Source of the DNA: Clostridium sp. CAG:914 | Lineage (GTDB): Bacteria > Bacillota_I > Bacilli_A > RF39 > UBA660 | Length of the DNA: 64,000 nucleotides | Assembly: GCA_000437895.1 (NCBI GenBank) | Contig: FR902135.1 | Coordinates: forward strand, 22,379 to 86,378 | Direction of reading: 5' to 3' | In this document: piece after piece, positions 44,466 to 52,115 of the stretch | How the letters are laid out: each line of letters starts with the position of its first letter | Position numbering within the stretch: position 1 is the first letter of the stretch | Translations under genes and position numbers: made by a program | The notes under the pieces: generated by a model | Databases searched by the model: none | Told to the model about the DNA's origin: nothing | What the model saw: the letters and a program-made list of their open reading frames with translations, nothing else

Positions 44466-45899
44466 ATGCTTATAAATACAGCGATCTATGTTAGAGTGTC
44501 TACGGAAGAGCAAGCTACGGAAGGGTTTAGTATTCATGCGCAAAAAGATAAGCTTACTAAATATGCAGAAGTAAGTGATTATAACATCGTAGACTATTAT
44601 ATTGATGATGGTATAAGTGGTAAGAATTTAAATGAAAGGCCTGAAGTTACAAGATTAATTAACGATGTAAAATCAGGTAAAATTAATAATGTTTTAGTAT
44701 ATAAGTTAGATAGATTAACTAGAAGTGTTAAAGATCTAATTTATTTAATAGAACTATTTGATAAATATAATTGTACTTTCAATTCTCAAACAGAGAAAAT
44801 TGATACTTCAAATGCAGTAGGTAGAATGTTTGTTAAAATTATAGGGATATTTGCTGAATTTGAAAGAGAGAATTTAGCTGAGAGAGTAACTTTTGGATAT
44901 GAACAAAAAACTAAAGAAGGTAATTATACAAATTGTAATGGGGTATTTGGTTATGATTATTTAGTTGGTAAAGGTAAATTAATTGTTAATAAAGAAGAAT
45001 CTTACTATGTAAAAAAAATATATGAGTGGTATTTAGAAGGGGATTCAATGTTAAAAATTGCTAAGAAATTAAAAGATTTAAATGTTCCTACTAAAAGAGG
45101 GGGACATTGGAATCAATCTACAATCAATTCAATTTTAAATAATCCTCTTTATATTGGAAATATTAGATATGGTGTTAATAAGAAAAATAACTTTGAAGTA
45201 GTTGGTAAAGACATAACAGGAATTATTGATAAGGATATGTTTTATGGTGTTCAAGAATTAATGAAGAGGCGAAAGAAATTTCATAATAAGAAATATTCTT
45301 CAGACGATACCTATTATTTTAGGGTACTTAGATGTAGTTATTGTAATGGAAAATATCATGTTAGACAACAAGTTCAAAGTGGTAAGAAATATATTACTTA
45401 TAGATGTAATGGACATCATAATAATAGCTGTAATGCTCCAGGATTTTCCCATTATAAATTAGAGGATTCTTTCTTAAAATACTTAGATAATATTAAAGAC
45501 TTCAAATTTAATAGGAAAATATTAAAGAAAGAAGATAAATTAAACGAAGAAGAAGTTAATAAGATAAAACAAGAAATAGATAAATTGAATAGAAAAAAGA
45601 TAGATGCAACAGAATTATTTTCTATAGACGAAATAGATTATGAAACATTAAAAAATATTAAAGAGGTAGTTGATTCAAAAATAAGTGTATTAAGTAAAGA
45701 GTTAGAGTTAATAGATACTAAGGAAGAAGATATAATAGAAACAAATGAAGAGTTAATAAAAGAAATAATTGTTAATTTAAAGAGTAATTTTATTAAGTTA
45801 AATAATCATGAGAAAAAGATGTTTTTAGAAAGATTTGTTAAAGAGATAAGAGTTAAAAAGGAAGGAGATGAAGTTATGATAGAAAGTGTTGTATTTTGA
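44466..45899 (+). CDS. Large serine recombinase
   Basis: 477 residues. N-terminal resolvase catalytic domain with YVRVSTEEQ (nucleophile Ser12), YKLDRLTRS, and AEFERENLAERV. Recombinase domain (about 150-260: NGVFGYD, ILNNPLYIGNI). Zinc-ribbon with two CxxC-like pairs (RCSYCNG, YRCNGHHNNSC) near 285-325, then a coiled coil (about 350-430). It is the integrase of this element and recombines attP with attB inside the carboxypeptidase gene. ATG 44466 is preferred; a GTG at 44454 overlaps the GGAG site. Confidence 0.93.
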   Translation: MLINTAIYVRVSTEEQATEGFSIHAQKDKLTKYAEVSDYNIVDYYIDDGISGKNLNERPEVTRLINDVKSGKINNVLVYKLDRLTRSVKDLIYLIELFDKYNCTFNSQTEKIDTSNAVGRMFVKIIGIFAEFERENLAERVTFGYEQKTKEGNYTNCNGVFGYDYLVGKGKLIVNKEESYYVKKIYEWYLEGDSMLKIAKKLKDLNVPTKRGGHWNQSTINSILNNPLYIGNIRYGVNKKNNFEVVGKDITGIIDKDMFYGVQELMKRRKKFHNKKYSSDDTYYFRVLRCSYCNGKYHVRQQVQSGKKYITYRCNGHHNNSCNAPGFSHYKLEDSFLKYLDNIKDFKFNRKILKKEDKLNEEEVNKIKQEIDKLNRKKIDATELFSIDEIDYETLKNIKEVVDSKISVLSKELELIDTKEEDIIETNEELIKEIIVNLKSNFIKLNNHEKKMFLERFVKEIRVKKEGDEVMIESVVF

Positions 45900-45928
45900 T
45901 TGATTTAAGAACAAATGTTTGATATAAT
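45900..45928 (+). promoter_or_regulatory. Promoter of the leader RNA/BRO-N unit
   Basis: TTGATT, 17 bp, TATAAT, starting at the recombinase stop codon. Confidence 0.6.
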
Positions 45929-45934
45929 TAAATT

Positions 45935-46090
45935 GATATTAGAGCCTAACCTCACTTAGTACGGGGAATATTAGTTTTTGATTTTAATTTAAGTGTCGGG
46001 CAAAATAAATTCGAAAGGAGAAGACTTGTAGTAATACGAGTAAGCTAGGGTAACAACACATAACGCCTTAGTATAAAAAACAACAAGAAG
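45935..46090 (+). ncRNA. Candidate structured leader RNA
   Basis: About 155 bases with visibly higher G+C than the flanks and no ORF. Hairpin A: CTAA+CCTC (45946-45953) with GGGG and TTAG (45963-45974). Hairpin B: CTTGTA / TACGAG (46025-46040) closed by a GTAA tetraloop of the GNRA type. Hairpin C: CTAGG with CCTTAG spanning 46044-46070. It lies between a good promoter and the BRO-N ribosome site. The class is not recognised; a leader, an attenuator or a small RNA are possible. Confidence 0.45.
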
Positions 46091-46101
46091 GAGGTAAAAT
46101 T

Positions 46102-46959
46102 TTGAAAGAAAATAAAATAGATACTATTACAAATTTATTTGAGGGTAGCGAAATAAGAAGTATTTGGGATAGTGAAAAAGAAGATTATTATTTTAGTGTA
46201 GTTGATGTTATTAGTGCATTAACTAATGCTAATATTCCAAGAAATTATTGGAGTGATTTAAAAAGAAAATTAAAAGAGGAAGGAAGTGAGTTGCACGAAA
46301 AAATCGTGCAACTGAAATTGTTGTCAAAAAAAGATAATAAAAACTATCTAACTGATGTATTGGATACTGAAGGGATATTTAGACTTATTGAATCAGTTCC
46401 TAGTCCTAAAGCAGAACCTTTTAAAATGTGGTTAGCATCTTTAGGAAAAGAAAGAATAGATGAAGTATTTGATCCTGAAAAAGCAATTGATAGAGCAATT
46501 GATTATTATCGTAAGAAAGGTTATTCAGATAGTTGGATTGAAGTAAGATTAAAAGGAATTCTTAATCGTAAGAAGTTAACAGATGTGTGGAAAGAAAATG
46601 GCATTACTGAAAATTATGAATATGCAATGTTAACAAATGAGATTTATAAAACTTGGTCTGGTATGAAGGCTACTGAATATAAAGAATTTAAAGGTATTAG
46701 AAAAGAATCCTTAAGAGATAATATGACGGATATAGAAGTAATACTTACTGACTTAGGAGAGGTAACAGCAAGAGATATAGCTAAACAAGAAAGACCTCAA
46801 GGTTTAAAAGATAATTTAAAAGTTGCTAAAAGAGGTGGAGATGTATCTAAAATAGCAAGAGAATCTTATGAAATACAAACAGGTAGAAGTGCTATAACTA
46901 GTGAAAATGCAATTGGTGGAAGATATGTTGATACTAATAAGCAATTAAAAGAAAAATAA
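46102..46959 (+). CDS. BRO-N domain protein (DinD/phage antirepressor-like)
   Basis: 285 residues. The BRO-N part (about 18-125) shows WDSEKEDYYFSVVDVISAL, YWSDLKRKLKEEGSEL and EGIFRLIESVPSPKAEPFKM; the C-terminal half resembles DNA-damage-inducible protein D (DIEVILTDLGEVTARDIAK). Such proteins bind DNA and regulate phage or element genes. Start is TTG 46102 with GGAGG seven bases upstream. An inverted repeat GTTGCACGA / TCGTGCAAC lies inside the gene at 46293-46315 and a near copy lies just downstream. Confidence 0.85.
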   Translation: MKENKIDTITNLFEGSEIRSIWDSEKEDYYFSVVDVISALTNANIPRNYWSDLKRKLKEEGSELHEKIVQLKLLSKKDNKNYLTDVLDTEGIFRLIESVPSPKAEPFKMWLASLGKERIDEVFDPEKAIDRAIDYYRKKGYSDSWIEVRLKGILNRKKLTDVWKENGITENYEYAMLTNEIYKTWSGMKATEYKEFKGIRKESLRDNMTDIEVILTDLGEVTARDIAKQERPQGLKDNLKVAKRGGDVSKIARESYEIQTGRSAITSENAIGGRYVDTNKQLKEK

Positions 46960-46971
46960 TATTAAAGATGC

Positions 46972-47002
46972 AAACAGTGTAGAAAAAACTACATTGTTTT
47001 TT
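46972..47002 (+). terminator. Terminator after the BRO-N gene
   Basis: 11-bp stem AAACAGTGTAG / CTACATTGTTT (one G-U), loop AAAAAA, then Ts. Confidence 0.75.
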
Positions 47003-47029
47003 AGTTGTACGATTTTTTCGTACAACTAA
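47001..47029. repeat. Inverted repeat, possible operator
   Basis: 12-bp perfect arms TTAGTTGTACGA / TCGTACAACTAA around TTTTT. Closely related to the inverted repeat inside the BRO-N gene at 46293-46315 (GTTGCACGA / TCGTGCAAC). No T tract follows, so it is not a simple terminator. Confidence 0.55.
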
Positions 47030-47074
47030 ATTAGAAAGGAAGATGATATATGAGAAAAATAAAATTAGAAAGAA

Positions 47075-47602
47075 GTGAATTATATAGATAAATATGTTAT
47101 GGTATACGCATATGTACCAGAACATTTTTTATCTTGTAAGGAGTTATCTTATTTAGATAAATTAGTTTACATTAGAATAGTTGGTTTCTGTAGAAATGAA
47201 GAATACAATTATAGTTGTTTTGCAAGTAATAAATATTTTGCTAAATTATTTGGAGTATCTCCAAAATCTATATCAGTAACAATTGGTAAATTAAAAAGAT
47301 TAGGTTATATAAATGTTACATATTTAAGAAACGATACTTTAATTAGGGAAAGAAGTATTACTTTAACAAGTAATGTGTGGTGTAATTTAAGTAACAGTGA
47401 TACTTTAATTGAGGAACCTACTATTCCTCAAAAGATGGAATATAATAATAAGTTTAATAATAATAAAATATTAAATAATATTATATCTTACGATACTGAT
47501 GGAGTTATGTTATGGCACGGAAAAAGATGTGAAGCTACACCAGCAAGTCCAGAAGAACAAAAAGAAATGGAAGAGTTATTAAGTAGATTTGACATTTTAT
47601 AA
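47075..47602 (+). CDS. Winged-helix protein, possible replication initiator
   Basis: 175 residues. YVPEHFLSCKELSYLDKLVY then NKYFAKLFGVSPKSISVTIGKLKRLGYI is a helix-turn-helix with a wing, as in N-terminal domains of plasmid or phage replication proteins. The C-terminus (TPASPEEQKEMEELLSRFDIL) looks like the tail of helicase-loader or DnaD-like proteins. The start is unclear: GTG 47075 or ATG 47099. A 13-codon ORF with its own GGAAG site (47050-47091) overlaps in another frame. The repeat-rich region follows directly. Confidence 0.65.
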   Translation: MNYIDKYVMVYAYVPEHFLSCKELSYLDKLVYIRIVGFCRNEEYNYSCFASNKYFAKLFGVSPKSISVTIGKLKRLGYINVTYLRNDTLIRERSITLTSNVWCNLSNSDTLIEEPTIPQKMEYNNKFNNNKILNNIISYDTDGVMLWHGKRCEATPASPEEQKEMEELLSRFDIL

Positions 47603-47633
47603 AAATTTATTTATTATTTAAGTATAGAGTAGA

Positions 47634-47674
47634 GCGCTAGTACATGCTTAATGGTTTTGTGCTGGCGTTTTTTC
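47634..47674 (+). terminator. Terminator after the winged-helix gene
   Basis: 11-bp stem GCGCTAGTACA / TGTGCTGGCGT (G-U pairs included), 13-base loop, then TTTTT. Confidence 0.75.
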
Positions 47675-47689
47675 TTTAGAATGTGAGGT

Positions 47690-47960
47690 GATTAATAAAA
47701 AAATAAAACATCCATAAATCATCCATAATTTATTTTTAAAATATAAGTTTATGGAAAAAACAATGGTTTATAAAAGTACTTATAAAATAAGGACTTGTTA
47801 TATACTGGCTCTATAAAGTTACCATAATTTAGTAATTTTTATGGAGGATTTTGCAAGTGCAAAATAAGATTTGATATCATTATAAATACATATAGAATAA
47901 GGATTTAATATATTAAATGATATCAATTCCCTTATCCTACTTTTATAAACTAATTGAAAA
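47690..47960. other. Repeat-rich non-coding region, candidate replication origin or control region
   Basis: The 490-bp gap at 47603-48095 has no long ORF. It holds tandem 11-mers CATCCATAAAT and CATCCATAATT (47709-47730, exactly one helical turn each), scattered TTATGGA/TCCATAA words, a 23-bp imperfect direct repeat (47781-47803 and 47891-47913, sharing AATAAGGA), a perfect palindrome ATTTTGCA-AG-TGCAAAAT (47848-47865) and 11-bp inverted arms TTGATATCATT (47871-47881) / AATGATATCAA (47916-47926). Iterons next to a Rep-like gene suggest an origin for an excised circle. Confidence 0.5.
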
Positions 47961-48095
47961 ATACAAAAAAATATGAAAGAGAGGTAGATGTGTATCGGGT
48001 TATTCCCTATAAAAGAAAGGAAAGTTTTTATTGTTTAGAATTAGATTAAATTTATTATGTAAGGAGTTATTTGTTATTTAAGATAGAGGATTATT

Positions 48096-48602
48096 TTGAG
48101 AGAAGATAACATCTTAGGATACAAAAACTTAATATATAAAATTTTATCTCACTATAGAATTGTTTATAATTATAATAGAGACTTTGAAGAAGATTATTTT
48201 CATGAAGGGATGGTAGCTCTTATTCAGGCACATGATAGTTACAAAGAAGACAATAATGTTAAATTTATAACTTATGCTTCAAGATGTATTCATAATAGAT
48301 ATAGAGATATCTTTAAAAGAAAATATTTTAATGAGGAACCATTAGATGTAGAAATTAAGGAAGATTTATATTTATTAGACATTATTCCTTCTAAAGAAGA
48401 AAAAATGCTTGATAAGTTAATAAGAGAAGAAACTAAAGAAGAATTAGAAAAATCTATTAAGAATTTATCTGTAGAAGATAATATTATTATATGTGGTTTA
48501 TATGGTATTAAAACAAAGAAAATAACTCAAAAGAGATTAGCAAAACAATTAGGTTGTACTCAAAGTTGTATTGCTAAAAAACATAATAAAATATTAATCT
48601 AA
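48096..48602 (+). CDS. Sigma-70-family RNA polymerase sigma factor-like protein
   Basis: 168 residues. Region 2 is seen in YFHEGMVALIQAHDSYKEDN and KFITYASRCIHNRYRDIFKRK (about 29-73). Region 4 helix-turn-helix is TQKRLAKQLGCTQSCIAKKHNKIL at the C-terminus. Layout is like small sigma factors or phage-type regulators that direct polymerase to element promoters. Start TTG 48096 follows AGAGGA. A 12-codon ORF starting at TTG 48071 after AAGGAG overlaps the start and may couple translation. Confidence 0.8.
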   Translation: MREDNILGYKNLIYKILSHYRIVYNYNRDFEEDYFHEGMVALIQAHDSYKEDNNVKFITYASRCIHNRYRDIFKRKYFNEEPLDVEIKEDLYLLDIIPSKEEKMLDKLIREETKEELEKSIKNLSVEDNIIICGLYGIKTKKITQKRLAKQLGCTQSCIAKKHNKILI

Positions 48603-48609
48603 TTAAAGG

Positions 48610-48643
48610 GAATCTAAAATATTAAAATTTAGATTCTTTTTAT
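48610..48643 (+). terminator. Terminator after the sigma-like gene
   Basis: 9-bp stem GAATCTAAA / TTTAGATTC and T tract. Confidence 0.8.
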
Positions 48644-48651
48644 TTATAATA

Positions 48652-48660
48652 TGCTATAAT
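48652..48660 (+). promoter_or_regulatory. Extended -10 promoter for the element's membrane protein
   Basis: TGCTATAAT, 27 bp before the start codon. Confidence 0.5.
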
Positions 48661-48687
48661 AAAATAAATGAGGAGTGATGTAATATT

Positions 48688-49170
48688 ATGATACAGGGTA
48701 AAAAAAATAAAGGTGTTGAAAATATAATAGGATTATTATTAATAGTTCCAATTTATTTAATTTGTTTTTTTATTAGTAGATTTATTGATTTATCGTTTTT
48801 ATCTTATAATATGAGTATGCTATTACCAGGGATTTTAATGTATTTACCTATAGGTATTGGTTTGATATTAGTATATAAGTTTTATAATGACAAAATAAAT
48901 AAGTTAGTTTTTAATATTAATTTGATTTTTTTAGGAATTACTTTTTATTATTATTATAGTTTTAATTTGGTTGAACATGATGGTTGGGATGGACTTGGAT
49001 TTGGTATTTTATGGTATTTAAATTCTTTTGTTTGTAGAGTTTTATCTGTTATTCTATATAAAAATATCGTTGGTTGGAAAAAAGCGTTATCTTTTGTTGC
49101 TATTTTTATATTATTATTTATAGTCATGTATGCGATAGGTTTTTTATTATATGAATTTTCGGGTATTTAA
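48688..49170 (+). CDS. Element-encoded multispanning membrane protein
   Basis: 160 residues, four or five hydrophobic helices (about 10-30, 42-65, 72-92, 105-125, 132-155), very few charged residues outside the basic N-terminus. No family recognised. As the last gene of the element it could be an exclusion, immunity or cargo protein. Own promoter and a terminator that overlaps the element's right end. Confidence 0.65.
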   Translation: MIQGKKNKGVENIIGLLLIVPIYLICFFISRFIDLSFLSYNMSMLLPGILMYLPIGIGLILVYKFYNDKINKLVFNINLIFLGITFYYYYSFNLVEHDGWDGLGFGILWYLNSFVCRVLSVILYKNIVGWKKALSFVAIFILLFIVMYAIGFLLYEFSGI

Positions 49171-49196
49171 TTATTTGATTAAATAAAAAAATTATT

Positions 49197-49226
49197 GTAT
49201 CATTTCATTAGAAGTGATACCTTTTT
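49197..49226 (+). terminator. Terminator at the element's right end
   Basis: 10-bp stem GTATCATTTC / GAAGTGATAC (one G-U), ATTA loop, T tract. A diverged copy with preserved pairing occurs at 51997-52027. Confidence 0.75.
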
Positions 49227-49266
49227 ACTATAGCAATATTCACATACAATCAAATTAGTAAGATTT
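49222..49266 (+). other. attR of the serine-recombinase element
   Basis: Element arm CTATAGCAATATTCACATAC (49228-49247), core AAA (49252-49254), host arm TTAGTAAGA. On the reverse strand the arm matches attL at 16 of 20 positions before CTATAG alignment gaps, and host arms TACTAAT / TTAGTA are also inverted. Confidence 0.72.
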
Positions 49267-49770
49267 TATGATTATATAGATGGATTAAAGACAGGATTTA
49301 CTGATGATGCAGGGTATTGTTTAACGGCTACGGGTAAAAAGGGGAATATGAGACTTATTACTGTTGTTATGAAAGAAGATAATACTGATAATAGGACAAA
49401 AGATACGATTGCTATGATGGATTATGGTTTTAATATGTATAGTGTTAAGAATATTATTTCAAAAGGTAATAAGATTGGTAATATATATATAAATTTAGGT
49501 AAGGAAGAATATGCTGATATTTCTTCTTTAGAGGATATTAATATTGTTAATAGTAATCAAGATAATGAAGCTAAATTTACTTATGAAATAGAAACTGATA
49601 ATGTTACAGCACCTTTAAGTAAGGGGAGTGTTGTTGGTAAAATAACAGTGTATAAGGATGGAAAATATTTTAATTCAAGTGATTTAATTATAACTAAGAA
49701 TATAAAGAAAGCAAATATTGTTAAAGTTTTTTTTAGAAATATAAAAGATGTTTTAGTAGGATCTATGTAA
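49255..49770 (+). pseudogene. D-alanyl-D-alanine carboxypeptidase, 3' part
   Basis: 172 codons in frame with the 5' part when the element is removed (codon 209 AAA joined to TTA). It carries the missing K-T-G triad (DGLKTGFTDDAGYCL, joined residues 221-223), the rest of the transpeptidase domain, a C-terminal beta-domain (PBP5_C-like, ENVT and KGSVVGKI) and a membrane-binding amphipathic tail (ANIVKVFFRNIKDVLVGSM). No start codon with a ribosome site lies at the proximal end, so it is probably silent while the element is present. Confidence 0.92.
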
Positions 49771-49797
49771 TATAGATCTTTTCTTTTCATAATATTT
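49754..49797. repeat. 44-bp perfect direct repeat, copy 1 (end of carboxypeptidase gene and terminator)
   Basis: Identical to 52057-52100. Contains the last codons of the gene and its terminator, GATCTAT / ATAGATC at 49760-49778 followed by TTTTCTTTT. Confidence 0.9.
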
Positions 49798-50011
49798 GTA
49801 AAACAAAAATGTTTTTTGAGTAATAAAGATTTGTCATATTAGATAAATTATTAATAGATTTTTGTTTGAAAGAATATGTATATATTAATGAAAGTATATT
49901 GAAACTGATAATTTTGTTAAGCAATTGTTTTATTATTTAATTTCAAATTGTAGATTTTTTGTTAGAATTTTTATACAATATAATTATCTTATTAAATGGA
50001 GTTAATTCTTT

Positions 50012-50545
50012 ATGGAACAAGATATTGTAAATACTTTAATGGAGATAGTATTACTTATGGACTAGAAAATAATGAATATTTTGGTTTGTATAATAGATTA
50101 AGAATAATGATATGCTCAAACAATTTTATTTTTATCTAAGTATTTTTGGACAAAGTTCATGTGAAATTGAAATGGAACTTAAGAATAGAATTAATAATAC
50201 TGATATATTTAATATATTCTTTGCTTTTGAAATAAAAGATGTTTTGAAATTAAAAAATAATAAAGAATATATCAAAGTTTTCAGAAAAATGTTGTTAAAT
50301 TAATTAATATTGCAAAGAAATATACTGATAGAATTTACTTTTTGGGATTACTTAATGTTGATATAAAAATTAAAATTGAGTATAATCAAGACGTTATTAA
50401 CCAAATTACTGAATTATTAAAATTTCTTTGTAAATATAAAGATGTTGTTTTTTTGAGTATGTCAGGGGTAGTAAATCAAAATAATTTATTTGATGGATTA
50501 CATCCAAATCAAGTTGTTCATGAAAAAATAAGTAAATATATATAA
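50012..50545 (+). pseudogene. Remnant of an SGNH/GDSL-type hydrolase
   Basis: In pieces of different frames: block I as FNGDSITYG near 50037-50063, a middle part (INNTDIFNIFFAFEIKDVL) and block V as LFDGLHPNQVVHEKISKYI ending at 50545. GDS and DGxHPN-type motifs identify the family; at least two frame changes and stops break the gene. Part of the decayed island between the two tail repeats. Confidence 0.7.
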
Positions 50546-50627
50546 TATCCTTTTTAGCAAGTAAAGTCCTAAATATGTCACTTTTAAAAAATGCACATTT
50601 GTAAAAAAATGTATATTTGTAAAAAAA

Positions 50628-51061
50628 GGTATTGACTTTGAATTCCAAGTATATTGGGGATGCGATTTAAAAAGTGAACATGAAAGATATTTGACAGATG
50701 TAATCTATAAAAAACCTTTATTCATAATAAATTACCCAAAAGAATTGAAATCATTTTATATGAAGCAAATCCAGACGGAAGAACTGTTGCTTCAACTGAT
50801 TTATTAGTTCCTGGGATTGGTGAACTTATAGGAGCAAGCCAAAGGGAAGATAATTTTGAGTTATTGAAAAAGAGAATTGAAGAATTAAATATGACGGAAG
50901 AAGATTATTATTGGTATTTAGATTTAAGAAAATATGGGACAGTTCCTCATAGCGGTTTTGGTATCGGTTTCGAAAGATTAATAATGTATACTACTGGAAT
51001 GACAAATATTAGGAATGTCAGTGCTTTTCCGAGAACAAAGTGTAAAAAACTTAAATTGTAA
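50628..51061 (+). pseudogene. asnS: 3' fragment of an asparaginyl-tRNA synthetase gene
   Basis: Translation gives YWGCDLKSEHERYLTD, then INYPKELKSFYMK; after one frame change near 50770 it continues PDGRTVASTDLLVPGIGELIG, ASQREDNFELL, EEDYYWYLDLRKYGTVPHSG and class II motif 3 GFGIGFERLIMYTTGM. That is the last ~140 residues of AsnRS. The N-terminal anticodon-binding domain and motif 1/2 regions are missing. Not a functional synthetase; a full copy must exist elsewhere or asparagine is made on tRNA. Confidence 0.85.
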
Positions 51062-51099
51062 TTAAGGTTAATAATGAAAGGAGAACTTAAGATATTTAT

Positions 51100-51912
51100 A
51101 TGAAAAAAATAGTAGCAATTGGTGGTGGCGAAAATGGAAGATTTCTTGAGGATGGAAGTCAAACTATGTATGAAACAGAAATAATGGATGAAGAAATTAT
51201 CAAATTAACTAACAAGAAGAATCCTAATTATTTGTTTCTTGCTCATGCAATGTGTTTTTCCGATAAAATACAAGATAGTTATTATGAAACTATGAAGAAA
51301 ATATATGGTGATAAATATGGATGTAGTTGTAAATGTTTAAAAGCAAGTGACCTGTATAATAAGAAATTTGTAAAAGAATTAGTAGATTGGGCAGATATTA
51401 TTTACGAAGGCGGTGGCGATACAAAAGCCATGATAAAGCTTTGGAAAAAAACAGAATTTGATATTATATTAAGAGAAGCATGGAATAGTGGAAAGGTTAT
51501 ATGTGGTATTTCAGCAGGTGCAGTTTGTTGGTTTAATTCTTGTAACTCAGATAATGAAGAGATGCAATTTGAATCTATAGAATGTTTAAATTGGTTTGAT
51601 GTTTTTGTTACTCCACATTGTGATGAAGAGGGAAGATATGAGTCAACTAAAAGTCAACTGAAAGAAAATAAAATGTTGGGGCTTATGTTATCTAATTGTT
51701 CGGCAATTGAAATTGTTGACGACAAATATAAAATAATTTCTTGTAATGGTATTGGTAGAAATTTTGAAAAAGGGTATGTTTTAAAATGTTACTGGAAAAA
51801 TAATAAATATTATGAAGAAAGGTTAGAAGAAAGTGATAAATATAAAATGCTAAATGAATTATTTAGTACAAATATAATGAATTTAGAAAGTGAAGAAAGT
51901 AGTATAGATTAA
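51100..51912 (+). CDS. Peptidase E-like serine peptidase (family S51)
   Basis: 270 residues, intact. GGGENGRFL at the N-terminus, GGGDTKAMI near 107-115, and the nucleophile motif GISAGAVCWF (Ser about 137) are those of S51 dipeptidases (PepE) that cleave Asp-X dipeptides. It is the only intact gene of the island. The nearest GGAG is about 16 bases upstream of the ATG, so expression may be poor. Cysteine-rich and with more GGC codons than core genes, consistent with transfer. Confidence 0.85.
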   Translation: MKKIVAIGGGENGRFLEDGSQTMYETEIMDEEIIKLTNKKNPNYLFLAHAMCFSDKIQDSYYETMKKIYGDKYGCSCKCLKASDLYNKKFVKELVDWADIIYEGGGDTKAMIKLWKKTEFDIILREAWNSGKVICGISAGAVCWFNSCNSDNEEMQFESIECLNWFDVFVTPHCDEEGRYESTKSQLKENKMLGLMLSNCSAIEIVDDKYKIISCNGIGRNFEKGYVLKCYWKNNKYYEERLEESDKYKMLNELFSTNIMNLESEESSID

Positions 51913-51990
51913 CATTTTATTAGAGAAATAATTTATTGTATTTCTATATTGAGTATAATAATCAAATTAAAAAAGATTTAATTTATAAAT

Positions 51991-52056
51991 TTCTATGGTA
52001 TTATTTCATTTATAAGTGATATCTTTTACTATAACAATATTTATATATAATTAAAC
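51991..52056 (+). other. Second, diverged copy of the element right end (att-like)
   Basis: Aligns with 49191-49254: TATTTCATT then AAGTGATA, CTTTTACTATAACAATATTT, then an AATTAAACTAGTA stretch matching AATCAAATTAGTA. Roughly 80% identical by eye, with the terminator stem kept by G-U and compensating changes. Confidence 0.7.
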
Positions 52057-52100
52057 TAGTAGGATCTATGTAATATAGATCTTTTCTTTTCATAATATTT
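52057..52100. repeat. 44-bp perfect direct repeat, copy 2
   Basis: Identical to 49754-49797, including the terminator (52063-52090), but with only the last few codons of the carboxypeptidase in front of it. Confidence 0.9.
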
Positions 52101-52115
52101 ATTAAAGGAGATGTT

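Noticed and set aside
45935..46090. Group II intron or transposon guide RNA
   Set aside because: No intron-encoded reverse transcriptase, TnpB or IscB gene is present and no domain V-like hairpin is visible.
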